A DNA stretch of 64,000 nucleotides from Lysinibacillus fusiformis (GCF_002845985.1 NZ_PDFK01000003.1:496001-560000), one strand, 5' to 3'; counted from the stretch's first letter, positions 8,115-17,530 are shown. Notes: a model not told the origin generated them from the sequence alone. Program-made: numbers and translations.

Positions 8115-8999
8115 ATGGAAATCCGTCAGCTTAAAACATTTTGGACGCTTGCTTCCACTCGCAGTTTTAGTCGCACTGCCGAAGTGTTGAACTATGTTCC
8201 GTCTACTGTAACCATGCAAATCAAGGCGTTAGAAGAAGAATTGGGCGTCAGGTTATTGGATCGCTTGGGCAAGAGTGTCGTATTAACAGATGCTGGCCAC
8301 CAGTTATTGCCCTATGCTACCAAAATATTAAACGATATAGAGGAAGCCCGTTGTGTCTCCAGTCAGAACGGAGAATTAACTGGCACAATTATCATTGGTG
8401 CAGACGAAGTACTCTGTACATACCGTTTACCAGCATTACTCAGAGATTATCGTCAACAATATCCCCATGTTCGTCTGCTTTTTAAGCCTTTGTCTGGTCA
8501 AAATTTGAAACAAAGTCTAAGAGAAGGAGATGTTGATGTGGTCTTTATGCTAGATGAACCGATCGTATCATCAGATCTTCATACAGAAATTTTATTGGAC
8601 GAACCGTTTCTTATGGTTGTTTCCCCCGACCATCCATTAGCTTCTCGTGCTACATTAAGCATAGAAGATTTTAATAGAGAGCATATTCTATTAAGTGAAA
8701 AAGGTTGCTCTTATCGGACTTTCTTTTATCGTACTTTGGTAAAGAATGGGGCAGACAGCTTGACCGAACTTGAGTTTAATAGTGTAGAAGCCATTAAACA
8801 ATGTACAATGGCGGGACTCGGTATTGCCTTATTACCAAAAATGGCGCTAAAGGGAGAAATGGAGCGAGGTGAGCTGATCCCTCTACCTTGGGATTTATCT
8901 GAAATACAATTTGCCACTCAAATGTTGTGGCATCAAGAAAAATGGATTTCTCCATCGATAAAAGCCTTTACAGATTTAGCAAGAAATTTACTACAGTAA
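8115..8999 (+). CDS. LysR-family transcriptional regulator
   Basis: A 294-residue LysR regulator. The N-terminal winged helix is MEIRQLKTFWTLASTRSFSR ... VPSTVTMQIKALEEELG (residues 1-50), followed by a periplasmic-binding-protein-like effector domain (about 90-290, with the DVVFMLDEP and AGLGIALLPKMAL blocks). The ATG at 8115 is used: AGAGGTG precedes it, and the family N-terminus begins there, although the frame is open further upstream. It likely controls the divergent MetX-like hydrolase from the shared 129-bp spacer. Confidence 0.9.
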   Translation: MEIRQLKTFWTLASTRSFSRTAEVLNYVPSTVTMQIKALEEELGVRLLDRLGKSVVLTDAGHQLLPYATKILNDIEEARCVSSQNGELTGTIIIGADEVLCTYRLPALLRDYRQQYPHVRLLFKPLSGQNLKQSLREGDVDVVFMLDEPIVSSDLHTEILLDEPFLMVVSPDHPLASRATLSIEDFNREHILLSEKGCSYRTFFYRTLVKNGADSLTELEFNSVEAIKQCTMAGLGIALLPKMALKGEMERGELIPLPWDLSEIQFATQMLWHQEKWISPSIKAFTDLARNLLQ

Positions 9000-9020
9000 T
9001 ATTCTTAGGAGGAAGGGGCG

Positions 9021-9055
9021 GATTCAGAAGTTAATGATACTGAATCGACCTTTTT
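9021..9055 (+). terminator. terminator of the LysR gene
   Basis: GATTCAG / CTGAATC stem (9021-9027 with 9040-9046) followed by CGACC and T5. Confidence 0.7.
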
Positions 9056-9191
9056 CTAAAGAAAGGAAACAGACTCAAATTAGTGCACAAAGGACTTAAA
9101 AAATGTGACTACAACATCAAATTAAGGCTGCTTGAGGCTATGTTCAAAGCAATAGAAAAAGCCACCTCCCATTACGGGACATGACTTCTTC

Positions 9192-9761
9192 CTAAATCTC
9201 TTGATATTCACTTTTCAATATTGAAAAAATGGCAAGATCAACATACTTCCCTTTTTCAAGTTCGTGTTGTCTCAAAACACCCTCTTGACTAAAATTTAAT
9301 TTTTCCAACAATCTTATAGATGAATTGTTTTCTGGCTCTATTTTCGCTTCGATTTTATTTATTCCCATCGACGTAAAAGCAAAATGTATAATCTTACTTA
9401 AAGCCTCTTGCATAATACCCTTTCCCCAATGTTCAGGGTTTAAATCATAGCCAATTTCTATGCGGTTATGTTCTTTTTCATAATTCAAATAACCACAAGT
9501 GCCAATCACTTTTTTGGTCTTAGCTTCTTCAATTACCCATCTTAAGCCAGTTTGTTCTTTGAAAATTTTATCATACCAGTTTAATTCATGTAATGCATCA
9601 TCAACTGAAGCAAATAATGTTAATGGCAAATACTTGACCACTTTTTCATCAGAATAAAGTGCAAAAATATCTTTGCAATCATCAACTATACCTTTTCGTA
9701 AGATAAAGCGTTCCGTTTCCAATTTAGGAAAATCTTTAAATTCGAAATTTATACTCATCAT
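9192..9761 (-). CDS. GNAT acetyltransferase (RimJ/RimL type)
   Basis: A 189-residue N-acetyltransferase. The N-terminal LETERFILRKGIVDD and the acetyl-CoA-binding EIGYDLNPEHWGKGIMQEALS (about 100-120) with the trailing ENNSSIRLLEKLNF mark the RimJ/RimL GNAT subgroup. That subgroup modifies ribosomal-protein N-termini or small substrates. GGAG lies 5 nt before the first of two adjacent ATGs. It stands alone; substrate unknown. A second related GNAT is encoded at 40030. Confidence 0.88.
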   Translation of the reverse strand: MMSINFEFKDFPKLETERFILRKGIVDDCKDIFALYSDEKVVKYLPLTLFASVDDALHELNWYDKIFKEQTGLRWVIEEAKTKKVIGTCGYLNYEKEHNRIEIGYDLNPEHWGKGIMQEALSKIIHFAFTSMGINKIEAKIEPENNSSIRLLEKLNFSQEGVLRQHELEKGKYVDLAIFSILKSEYQEI

Positions 9762-9869
9762 AACTCCTTTTCACCATCATTAGCATTATTCATAAATAAA
9801 TAGTAACACATTATATTCAGAAAATTATCATAACTATTCAATTTGTACATGCAACTCTTTTTATCATTA

Positions 9870-9902
9870 CAAAAACAAAAGCCACATCTATTGGATGTGA
9901 CT
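9870..9902 (-). terminator. minus-strand terminator
   Basis: GTCACATC / GATGTGGC stem read on the minus strand, followed by TTTTGTTTTT; it serves the gene at 9917-10198. Confidence 0.75.
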
Positions 9903-9916
9903 CAATAATTGATTAT

Positions 9917-10198
9917 TTATAACAAAGTTCGAGACTTGGCACTATTGCCAGATACAATAAATTTATCTGTTTCTTCGTCAAAAGCTATAGTGAAACTAAA
10001 TTCATTCATTAAGCTTCCTGTATAATCACTAAGACTTAGTGTAGGACTAACCCAAAACACAACTTCATTTCCATCAACCTTCCAGCCGCTCTCAAAGCCT
10101 TTGTGCTTATCTTCAAGACGCTTTCCGATAGTTTGTCCGTTATTACTAATGGTATTTTTCACTAAATCAATAAATTTATTTTGTGTTTTTATTTCCAT
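9917..10198 (-). CDS. hypothetical protein, 93 residues
   Basis: A small soluble protein with a perfect GGAGGAA ribosome site 7-8 nt before the ATG and its own terminator. The predicted composition is alpha then beta: helix at 5-20, then strands such as NEVVFWVSPTLSL and EFSFTIAFDEETDKFIVSG. No signal peptide, membrane segment or catalytic motif is seen. I do not recognise the family. Good translation and transcription signals argue that it is real. Confidence 0.6.
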   Translation of the reverse strand: MEIKTQNKFIDLVKNTISNNGQTIGKRLEDKHKGFESGWKVDGNEVVFWVSPTLSLSDYTGSLMNEFSFTIAFDEETDKFIVSGNSAKSRTLL

Positions 10199-10332
10199 TT
10201 AATTCCTCCATTCATACTAATAATAGCTTTAATAGTATTATATGGTTATGAATAGCAAATTAAAACATTTTTGATGCCTAATCTCTAAAAAAAGCAAAGG
10301 AAGCTCTCTCTGACACACTTAATATCTCTTTC

Positions 10333-10371
10333 TAAAATTAAAGAGCATCATTCCTTATTTGAATGATGCTC
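10333..10371 (-). terminator. minus-strand terminator
   Basis: Perfect 11-bp stem GAGCATCATTC / GAATGATGCTC with a 7-nt loop and a T-rich minus-strand tail; it ends the 10434-10619 gene. Confidence 0.75.
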
Positions 10372-10433
10372 CACTAAATTAAACTAAGGATTACCCTTAT
10401 TTTCCCAACCATTTTTAGAGGTACCATGATTTA

Positions 10434-10619
10434 TTATAATCGCTCTAAATCCTGGTATTCTTTCATGTAAGGACCTTCCTCTGCAACAAATGAATGATAC
10501 AATGCCTTTACTGCGAAGTTTTTCTCTAAACCCATTTCAGATTTTAGCTTTTTTAATTCATCATGCAACGCTCGATGTTCATTGATAAGCTTTAGCATTG
10601 TTGTTTTATTATATTTCAT
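10434..10619 (-). CDS. hypothetical protein, 61 residues
   Basis: A short, highly helical, charged protein (KLINEHRALHDELKKLKSEMG), followed by a downstream terminator at the expected distance. The ribosome site is AAGGACGG, of moderate quality. The N-terminal half could form a coiled-coil dimer. No family is recognised. Confidence 0.5.
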   Translation of the reverse strand: MKYNKTTMLKLINEHRALHDELKKLKSEMGLEKNFAVKALYHSFVAEEGPYMKEYQDLERL

Positions 10620-11178
10620 TACATCCGTCCTTTTTGTTTATAACTTGAATAATAACTTTAAAATAGTTAAATTCAGGGGAATTATGTGGAACTGCAAAAT
10701 CCTCGGGCATCTGATGAAGTTTTATTATTTTTTGACGTGTATCTGGCCATTTAAATGCTTTATCAATAAACGTTTTAAATTTTTTCATGTCAAAGCTCGG
10801 GTTATTTGTTGAAGCTATATTACACCATTATCACTCATAATCGCAAGAACAACTTTAAAGATGCAACAGATACTTTAGTACAACATTACTTTATCACGAA
10901 TATTTCATTTTCTACACTTCCCATTAATACATCACCTATTTTCACTTGATCTGACCATTTAAAATGACATAGGATATATTTCCATATAAAAAGCCTCCAT
11001 CCTAAGATGAAAGCTTTGTAAGTTAACAAAAGTCTATGGCATAAATTCATGAAAACCTTCTTTAAGAGAACTATTCGTAAAGGTTAAGTTCAATTCGGAT
11101 AAATCACTTTAATCTTCAACTTTGGGGTACAATCATAAGTTACGCCCCATAACCCTTGATAGGTAAGCATTTCTAGGC
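10620..11178. other. non-coding spacer with one repeated hairpin
   Basis: No credible gene was found. The only structure seen is a 31-bp segment at 10988-11018 that is identical to one at 19113-19143. Read on the minus strand it is a hairpin-like AGCTTTCATC..GATGGAGGCT followed by T5, probably a terminator left over from a lost minus-strand unit. Confidence 0.5.
10988..11018 (-). repeat. dispersed terminator-like repeat, copy 1
   Basis: The 31-bp sequence beginning AAAAAGCCTCCATCCTAAGA is repeated exactly at 19113-19143. On the minus strand it ends in T5 after a CATC/GATG-centred hairpin, so a rho-independent terminator is the simplest reading. Confidence 0.6.
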
Positions 11179-12387
11179 TTACCTAAAAATACTGTGCTCA
11201 TAAAGATAGTCATAGGAAAGGTCAACAAACAAATATTCATGTTCGTTGATGGCGATGGAGAATGTTCTAGTAATTTCCCCTGTTTCAATATCACGGTATA
11301 ATTCTGAGATTTCCCCACTTTGATCATTCCGCATTTTAATAATTGTTTGGAGGAAGTACGGACGCCAGCTCCAGTTTTTATTAATGGCTCTTGGCTGTAC
11401 TTCCCAGTTACCATCAATTCGCATAATATTAGGTGTTAATTGGAAACCATCCTCATTACATATATAGAGTCGGAAAGAGTAATTATCCAATAACTCGGCT
11501 AGATATTCTAACTGGGATACATTGTCGCTCGTTGGTTTCACACGGTGAACAATTGCCTCTAATTCCTCTCTTAATTTTTTCAGCTGCACATATTGCGCCT
11601 CTAGCATTTTCTTTTCAGAAGTAATGAATTGCTGGCATTCCTTTTTAAAACGTTCCTTTAACACATCTTTATCGACAAAGGTCATTGCTGGATTTGCTAG
11701 GTACGGACCTTGGTAAAATCTACCGCCGTTTTTCCATGCAAATTGTAGCTGGTACACCGTTTCGATATCTTCAAATAAAAGATTGGCACCAATTTTATAG
11801 GCAAGGCTACCAATAGCGGAAATCATGTCCGATTGAGCTGACCAAGAATCATAATTTAAATCACGTGTATTAACCTTTAAAATATGAGGTGCCAATAATG
11901 CAATATGCTCTAAATGACTTTCTGCTCCTACTTCCTGCACAGCGGTTTTCACCCCAAAAGTCGTAAAATAACGCAGGGCGTGGTGTAATTTATTTATATC
12001 TCCTAAAAAACGGTGCTCTGATACAACCAGTACGATACGGCGTAAATCCTCTTCAGCTATATATTGTTGGATAATATTAAAATGACTTTCACCAAAATCT
12101 TGCATTAATAAATTTGGATTACTTGGAATGTAAATATCTATATCAGATGCAATCTCATCAATTTTGGCTAATGCCGCATGTAAAATTTTATGCTCCATAT
12201 CAATTCGATATTCTTCTGGAATATCTTCATTATTGACGAAATCCTTTAAATTAATTTGTTGCCCTTCAATTTGGAGATGTCCGGAAATTTCGTAGGCAAT
12301 CACCGTATGCGCGTCTGCACTAAATATCGGTTGATAATACCCATGTATTTGATCTAAATTTGTTAACACTTCAATTGCATCCATCAT
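11179..12387 (-). CDS. ykuI: degenerate EAL-domain protein with YkuI-type C-terminal sensor
   Basis: A 402-residue homologue of B. subtilis YkuI: an EAL domain (about residues 15-240) plus a PAS-like YkuI C-terminal domain (about 250-400, ending in FVDLSYDYLYEH). EAL domains hydrolyse cyclic di-GMP. Here the signature positions are eroded. EAL reads EISG. The metal-binding Asn in the MNQD block of YkuI is replaced (IPSN). The catalytic Glu of the xLEITE strand is Val (VLVVSEH). KIDL reads KVNT, and the paired acidic motif reads AVQEVG. It is probably a non-catalytic nucleotide receptor. The start is the ATG spaced 5 nt after GGAGG. Confidence 0.88.
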   Translation of the reverse strand: MMDAIEVLTNLDQIHGYYQPIFSADAHTVIAYEISGHLQIEGQQINLKDFVNNEDIPEEYRIDMEHKILHAALAKIDEIASDIDIYIPSNPNLLMQDFGESHFNIIQQYIAEEDLRRIVLVVSEHRFLGDINKLHHALRYFTTFGVKTAVQEVGAESHLEHIALLAPHILKVNTRDLNYDSWSAQSDMISAIGSLAYKIGANLLFEDIETVYQLQFAWKNGGRFYQGPYLANPAMTFVDKDVLKERFKKECQQFITSEKKMLEAQYVQLKKLREELEAIVHRVKPTSDNVSQLEYLAELLDNYSFRLYICNEDGFQLTPNIMRIDGNWEVQPRAINKNWSWRPYFLQTIIKMRNDQSGEISELYRDIETGEITRTFSIAINEHEYLFVDLSYDYLYEHSIFR

Positions 12388-12883
12388 CGAAACCTCCATT
12401 ATGAATAACTTCTTATTTGTTATTCAAAAATAACATTATATAGTGCATTAATAGCTTAAAAAATGCTCTCTGACTGTATAATAAGTGGTTTAAAGTAAAA
12501 TCGCAACTTCACTTATCTTAATTTATGGAAAATCTCACCTAAATTTTTGCCTTTTCTTCACTCTAACCAGTGTTTGATTTTCACCATTTCTAACGACTTT
12601 CAGACAGCATAGGTTGCTTTCTCTACTATCTGATCATTTTTAACCAGTAAAACATTTTTTCAAGGGTGTACTCTCACTATAACGTATGCAATATACCGCG
12701 GAAACAGCCATGACAATACATGATAATAACCCTATCTACACTAAATAAATCAGTCATTTACCCAGCAATTTAGGACAATTTTATGTTGTTTCACCCTTCA
12801 ATACTTATTGTAAAAAAAACTCTATGTCCAATAGCCCGTCTGCTCGAAAAATCTAAACAGTCTGTCGCCCAGAAGTCAGAGAT
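12388..12883. other. non-coding spacer
   Basis: About 500 bp with no ORF carrying a ribosome site and no clear repeat. The next structure is the terminator of the downstream minus-strand pair. Confidence 0.5.
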
Positions 12884-12918
12884 GAAAAAAAGCAGCATTC
12901 CAAATTGGAGTGCTGCTC
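12884..12918 (-). terminator. terminator of the ydjI-ydjG type operon
   Basis: AGCAGCA / TGCTGCT stem with an inner TCCAA/TTGGA pairing, read on the minus strand, followed by a run of seven T. Confidence 0.85.
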
Positions 12919-12922
12919 ATCA

Positions 12923-14026
12923 TTATTCAGACAGGAAGAAATACCAAATGATTGCTAGTACCATTAAAGATAACAGAACAGCTATGGTTACGCGAAGTGG
13001 TGAAATTGGCGCATTACCGCCTACTCGCCCCGTTTGTCCGTTCACCATAAAGCGATAAATCTTTTCCTTATAGCGGAAGGAGGATAGCCAAATCGGTAAC
13101 ATTAAATATTTGTATGTAATATCATCATGATTTGTGGAAAAGCGTAAATTTGATACTACATCCGCACGATTTTCCCAACGAATTTTGGACGTAATTTGTG
13201 CATGGAGATAATCATGGATTTCATTTTTTGCTTGGCTCCATCCATCCTGCAAGCCAATACTGTAACGCTCTGATAAAAATCCAGCTACATATTCTGGTTT
13301 ATAGGCTTTATTATTTAAAAGATTAAAAGGTTCAATCTTGCGCATCATGTCTCGATCATATCGGGTCGTTGCACTGACTAAGTGATCATCGATAAACTCC
13401 TGATAAAAGCCACTTGTTGAATACCAATCGGTTTCCGTGTGCGTTTTTCCATCTTTATCAGTAACCGTTCGATGACGTCCATATCTAGCAGAATATCTAG
13501 AGCTTGTTTTGGAGTCAAATGTCCAATATGGAAGGTATACTCCTTTAAAAGCATCGGGTCTTGCACTAGTTTTAGCAGCTTTCGGTGTAAACCATCTGCC
13601 TTTAATCCATTTTTGAAAATGTTCTCCTGCTTGCTTATCTGTTACTTCAAAAGCACATACCCCATTCGGCGCAAGTGTATTTTCAGCGCTAGCCTCCATA
13701 ACCTGATTGGAACCACAGTAAGGGCAACTATCTGCAACCTGCAGAGCATCATATATCGTTTCAGCTGCACAGGCTTTACAAATGACCGTTTTTTTCTCCA
13801 CGCCCCAATTGAAATTCCCACGTTCTTCTGCGTTGAAGAAGTCCATTTCCTGGGCAACTTTTTGTTCCTCCTGATCAGGCGTTGCTATTTCAGTCTCAAA
13901 GCCACAATACGGACAAGTCAGTTTACCCGTGGAAGGATTAAATTCAATTGATGCGCTACATGACGGACATTCCGCATCAAAGTCAAGCTGCACTTGTTTG
14001 ACATTTTCAACATCTTGCGTTGACAT
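12923..14026 (-). CDS. TFIIB-type zinc-ribbon membrane protein (YdjG-like)
   Basis: A 367-residue protein with two N-terminal zinc ribbons: CPSC..CPYC (about residues 20-42) and CKAC..CPYC (about 83-102). A large soluble beta-rich region follows, with PYWTFDSKTSSRYSARYG and LPIWLSSFRYKEK, and then a single C-terminal membrane helix (VTIAVLLSLMVLAIIWYFF). This is the architecture of B. subtilis YdjG. There YdjG, YdjH and YdjI act together with the PspA homologue at the membrane during envelope stress (established for B. subtilis). It is the second gene of an operon, 14 bp downstream of the YdjI-like gene. Confidence 0.82.
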   Translation of the reverse strand: MSTQDVENVKQVQLDFDAECPSCSASIEFNPSTGKLTCPYCGFETEIATPDQEEQKVAQEMDFFNAEERGNFNWGVEKKTVICKACAAETIYDALQVADSCPYCGSNQVMEASAENTLAPNGVCAFEVTDKQAGEHFQKWIKGRWFTPKAAKTSARPDAFKGVYLPYWTFDSKTSSRYSARYGRHRTVTDKDGKTHTETDWYSTSGFYQEFIDDHLVSATTRYDRDMMRKIEPFNLLNNKAYKPEYVAGFLSERYSIGLQDGWSQAKNEIHDYLHAQITSKIRWENRADVVSNLRFSTNHDDITYKYLMLPIWLSSFRYKEKIYRFMVNGQTGRVGGNAPISPLRVTIAVLLSLMVLAIIWYFFLSE

Positions 14027-14040
14027 CAGTCATCATCTCC

Positions 14041-15360
14041 TTACTTGACGTCATTCTCATCAAAAACATCGCCGCATTCTGGACAGAATTTAGGCGGATT
14101 CACTGGGTCCTCTGGTGTCCATCCACATTTATCACATACATAAAGTAAAGCGCCAGCTGGTTTTTTTGCCCCACACTCACTACAGAATTTACCTTTATTG
14201 ACCGCACCACAGGTACATGCCCAGCCTTCTTCCACTGGTTTTGCCGCACCACACTCTGAACAGAATTTCCCCGTGTTTTCATGACCACATGCACAAGTCC
14301 ATGTATCCGTTGCTTTCGTTGCTTGATTTTGAGCCATTTGGGCTTGCTTATTTTGCTCATTTATTTGATAAAGCTGACTAGCATTGACGCCACCAGCTTG
14401 TGCGGCCATATTCATGCCCATAAATCCTGCCATCGCACCGCCCTCATTGTTAGCAGCTGCAATCATAGCCTCTGCCTGCGCACCCGTTAAATGGGCAGCT
14501 GCCATGCCTGGATCACGCATAACGGCACTACGTTGTAGCTGTTTAATCATGGCTTCATCTTCATCAGAAGCCTTGAGCGTACTGATACCAAATGACACAA
14601 CAGCCAAGCCACGTGTTGCAAGCCATTTTTCTGATAATACCTTATTGAGTGCATCTGCTAAAGCAACTGTATGAGCAGGTATTTCACTATAACGAACGCC
14701 ACTTGCTGAAATTTGCGCGAAAGCAGGCTGTAATGCTGTCATTAATTCCGATTTTAACTGGCTATCAATTGCTACTCTTGTGAATTCATGCTCTACATTG
14801 CCACAAACATTTGTATAGAATAATAATGGATCAATAATTTTATATGAATATTCCCCGTGACAGCGAATTGCAATGTCAATATCTAAACCAATATTGCGAT
14901 CGATGACACGGAATGGAATGGGTGCAGGTGTTCCATATTTGTTCCCTACAATTTCCTTCTTATTAAAATAGTAAACTCGCTGATCTTTCGCAGGCTCTCC
15001 TCCAAAAGTGAAACGCTTGCCTATTTGCTTAAACGTTTCCAGAATACCTTGCGACAAATCTGAATCAAACATTATCGATGGTTCTGTTGATGTATCATAA
15101 ACATATTCTCCAGCCTCTGAAGAAAATTCAACAACTTTCCCCTGCTCAACAATCATCATACATTGCCCTTCATTGATGGCAATAATCGAGCCATTGCTAA
15201 TGATATTGTCATTGCCTTTATTTGAACCTCGTTTAGAAGTACGTTTCACACCCTTTGTTACAAGAACATCTGCAGATAATGCCTCACAATAGAAATACTC
15301 ACGCCATTGATCCTCTAAGACGCCTGTTAATGCCCCAACTCCTGCTTTTAATAAACCCAT
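14041..15360 (-). CDS. SPFH-domain / zinc-ribbon protein (YdjI-like)
   Basis: A 439-residue protein of the YdjI (virion-core/SPFH) family. The SPFH-like region covers roughly residues 20-300, followed by a Gln/Ala-rich linker. Three zinc ribbons lie at the C-terminus: two near-identical CxCGxxNxGKFCSECG units and a rubredoxin-like CDKCGWTPEDP..KFCPECG. I use the ATG at 15360 because GAAGGTGGG sits 7 nt upstream and family members start MGLxKA; an upstream in-frame ATG at 15378 contains that ribosome site. It likely assembles at the membrane with the YdjG-like product encoded just downstream. Confidence 0.85.
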   Translation of the reverse strand: MGLLKAGVGALTGVLEDQWREYFYCEALSADVLVTKGVKRTSKRGSNKGNDNIISNGSIIAINEGQCMMIVEQGKVVEFSSEAGEYVYDTSTEPSIMFDSDLSQGILETFKQIGKRFTFGGEPAKDQRVYYFNKKEIVGNKYGTPAPIPFRVIDRNIGLDIDIAIRCHGEYSYKIIDPLLFYTNVCGNVEHEFTRVAIDSQLKSELMTALQPAFAQISASGVRYSEIPAHTVALADALNKVLSEKWLATRGLAVVSFGISTLKASDEDEAMIKQLQRSAVMRDPGMAAAHLTGAQAEAMIAAANNEGGAMAGFMGMNMAAQAGGVNASQLYQINEQNKQAQMAQNQATKATDTWTCACGHENTGKFCSECGAAKPVEEGWACTCGAVNKGKFCSECGAKKPAGALLYVCDKCGWTPEDPVNPPKFCPECGDVFDENDVK

Positions 15361-15467
15361 AATTTTTCCCACCTTCATATTAATGTTTAGCTTATTTTAT
15401 CATCTATCAATACTATGTAATACGCAAAATCAGACAAATTGTTTCATTTTCTTCGTATAATTAAAAA

Positions 15468-15510
15468 AACGAGCAGCCTCTATGAAATGAATCATAAGAG
15501 CTGTCTCGTT
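15468..15510. terminator. terminator between ywdK and the ydjI-like gene
   Basis: AACGAG-CAGC-CTCTATGA pairs with TCATAAGAG-CTGT-CTCGTT. Long imperfect stem with A/T tails on both sides. Confidence 0.7.
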
Positions 15511-15522
15511 ACATTTTCTTTA

Positions 15523-15897
15523 TTAGGATAAGGCAGCTATTATAACAAGCACCCATGCGACGATAAATAACATTCCGCCAATTGGTGTAATCGCCCCTAG
15601 CTTTTTCACACCTGTCACGGCAAGCACATATAAGCTACCAGAAAAGAAAACAATCCCTGTAAACATCAAATATACTGCCCAAGAAAGCAGACTAGAGCTT
15701 CCTAAAAGTGCCTCATTAGAGAGAATACCTAGCCCCATAATCCCTAAAGCATGATACATCTGATATTGCACAGCCGTTTCCCAAATCGCTGCATAATGCG
15801 GTGAAGCAAACTTATCCTTCAGTGCATGTGCCCCGAAAGCACCTAAAATAACACCAAGACCTGCCAAAATCGCACCTAACACTAAAAACATTTCCAT
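15523..15897 (-). CDS. ywdK: DUF423 family membrane protein
   Basis: A 124-residue membrane protein with four hydrophobic helices. Family hallmarks are the N-terminal LAGLGVILGAFGAHALKDK block, the central ETAVQYQMYHALGIM and the FFSGSLYVLAVTG segment. It is orthologous in appearance to B. subtilis YwdK; function is unknown. It starts 11 bp downstream of the thioesterase gene, so the two probably form an operon. Confidence 0.9.
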   Translation of the reverse strand: MEMFLVLGAILAGLGVILGAFGAHALKDKFASPHYAAIWETAVQYQMYHALGIMGLGILSNEALLGSSSLLSWAVYLMFTGIVFFSGSLYVLAVTGVKKLGAITPIGGMLFIVAWVLVIIAALS

Positions 15898-15908
15898 CTG
15901 TTGCTCTC

Positions 15909-16334
15909 CTATTTTGCCTCAACAGCAATTTCTTTATATTTGGCATCCCAAGCAGGATCAATTTTACTTAAAGAGACCGGGCGCAATGTATCCTTATGCG
16001 CAAGAATATGTACGGATTGAGCTGTGGCTGCCACCGTGCCATCCTCATGTAAAATTTCATAGCCATAGGTTGTTCGTAAACGATCATGCTTCTCCAACCA
16101 AGTACGCACTGTCGCTACTTGTCCATAATGCATGGCTGCCTTATACGAAATCGATAAATCCATTACTGGCGAAACATAGCCATCTTTTTCTAAAGCAGCA
16201 TACTCAAAACCTACATCATTTACCAGCTGCGAACGCCCAATCTCCAACCAAATGATATAGTTTGCATGGTACACCACGCCCATTTGGTCGGTCTCCGCAT
16301 ATCGAATCTCAATCTGTTTTTCACTCACAAACAT
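15909..16334 (-). CDS. yneP: acyl-CoA thioesterase (hotdog fold, YneP-like)
   Basis: A 141-residue hotdog-fold thioesterase of the 4-hydroxybenzoyl-CoA/YbgC type. The motif IEIRYAETDQMGVVYHANYIIWLEIGR contains the catalytic Asp and the HANY segment. It probably hydrolyses acyl-CoA in the cytoplasm. The ATG at 16334 follows GAGGTG at 5 nt; an in-frame GTG three codons upstream is too close to the ribosome site. It is the first gene of a likely operon with ywdK. Confidence 0.88.
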   Translation of the reverse strand: MFVSEKQIEIRYAETDQMGVVYHANYIIWLEIGRSQLVNDVGFEYAALEKDGYVSPVMDLSISYKAAMHYGQVATVRTWLEKHDRLRTTYGYEILHEDGTVAATAQSVHILAHKDTLRPVSLSKIDPAWDAKYKEIAVEAK

Positions 16335-16683
16335 TTTCTTCACCTCGTCCTACATTATAGCGTAAAAGTATTGATTTGGTGGGGTTTTTGCTCTATGGAA
16401 ATTGGAACGTTGAAAAATAGAGGGAAGCATTTCTTAAATATCTAAAATATATATGGATTTTTCTAATATGAAATATAATTCATATAAACACTGGGGTACC
16501 TCTTTATGATTAATAAATAAACATGCACGAGCAGTTACACTAATCTGTATTTACACACAGTAGGTTACTCATTTCATTCAAATAAGTGACCTATTTATTA
16601 TTTATAACGTACTGACAACATCAAACAGGATTGATATAGTTTTCTTTTATTACCAACATTCTATATGGAAAGACGAAGTTAAT
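16335..16683. other. AT-rich spacer at the start of an eroded region
   Basis: No gene seen. It marks the left edge of the accessory stretch that runs to about 30 kb. Confidence 0.5.
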
Positions 16684-17433
16684 TTGAATATACAAGAACA
16701 AATAAGAGTTTATTTATAGCCAGCTGGTAAACAGGTTATTTCGTTTGTTGAAGAAGATATAGATATTTTGTCAGCTCATATTGAGCATGATGAACAGATA
16801 ATATCTGCAACAACAGGTTCAAAAAAGTTAACTTATTTTTTATTCTTGTTAACTACTAAAAGATTGCTTACATTGGAAAAAGATAAAAAAGTAAAATCTT
16901 TTATTTCTTATGATGTAAATGCTATTAGTAACTAGTCGTTAACAGAAAGATTTTTGCTGTAGAAGTTGATTTCACCTATTTAAAGAATGAGATTAAACTC
17001 AAACTAACTAATGATAATGCAACCAAACCTTTCGCGAATGAACTTGAAAATATCTTCGGCATTCCAGAAAAAACAATACCTCAAAAGAAAGAAAAAGCAC
17101 CTAAAGCAATCAAACTAAACATGACCATCCTGAATGGAAAAGAACAGATAAAAGAAAGTTGTTTTAATACAAACCAAACAAGGCTATGTAAATATTGCTG
17201 TCGACTACAAAGAACCAGAAACCTTCAAGTTAATTAAATGGGAACGTGTAGAAAATGTCCAAAAGAGTACTTCAAGTATAGTTGGCTGGACAGTAATCGG
17301 AAGTAAATTCGGTAATGCGGGAGCTATAGCTGGAGCAATGGGAGCTAATATCGGGAAAGATAAATCGGTAGCTACCCTATTTTTAAAACGAGAAAACGGA
17401 GAGAAAGTGCCTTTAGAGATGGTGATGGATTAG
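16684..17433 (+). pseudogene. decayed gene with PH-like domain and Gly-rich C-terminus
   Basis: Coding-like sequence is spread over frames. An N-terminal part (GKQVISFVEEDIDILSAHIE ... FLLTTKRLLTLEKDKKVK) looks like a bacterial PH-like (bPH) domain. A middle Lys-rich part follows in another frame. A C-terminal part (GNAGAIAGAMGANIGKDKSV ... EKVPLEMVMD) ends at 17433. There are in-frame stops after about 11 and 79 codons and at least two frameshifts. The Gly-rich segment followed by a beta hairpin resembles the C-terminus of the intact protein at 22556. No ribosome site is obvious. Confidence 0.7.
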
Positions 17434-17454
17434 CTTGTGATAAATAACAAAAGA

Positions 17455-17486
17455 AAGTCACTCATTATTTTAAATGGGTGACTTCT
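17455..17486. terminator. hairpin after the pseudogene
   Basis: AAGTCACTCATT / ATGGGTGACTT stem with a T-rich plus-strand tail. Structurally similar to the terminator at 18518. Confidence 0.7.
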
Positions 17487-17530
17487 TATCTTGTTTATAT
17501 AAAACTGTTCTGTTCTTGGCTACTTTAGTT

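Noticed and set aside
13439-13951. 170-codon plus-strand ORF opposite the zinc-ribbon gene
   Set aside because: It is antisense to a well-supported gene with zinc-ribbon motifs and has no ribosome site.
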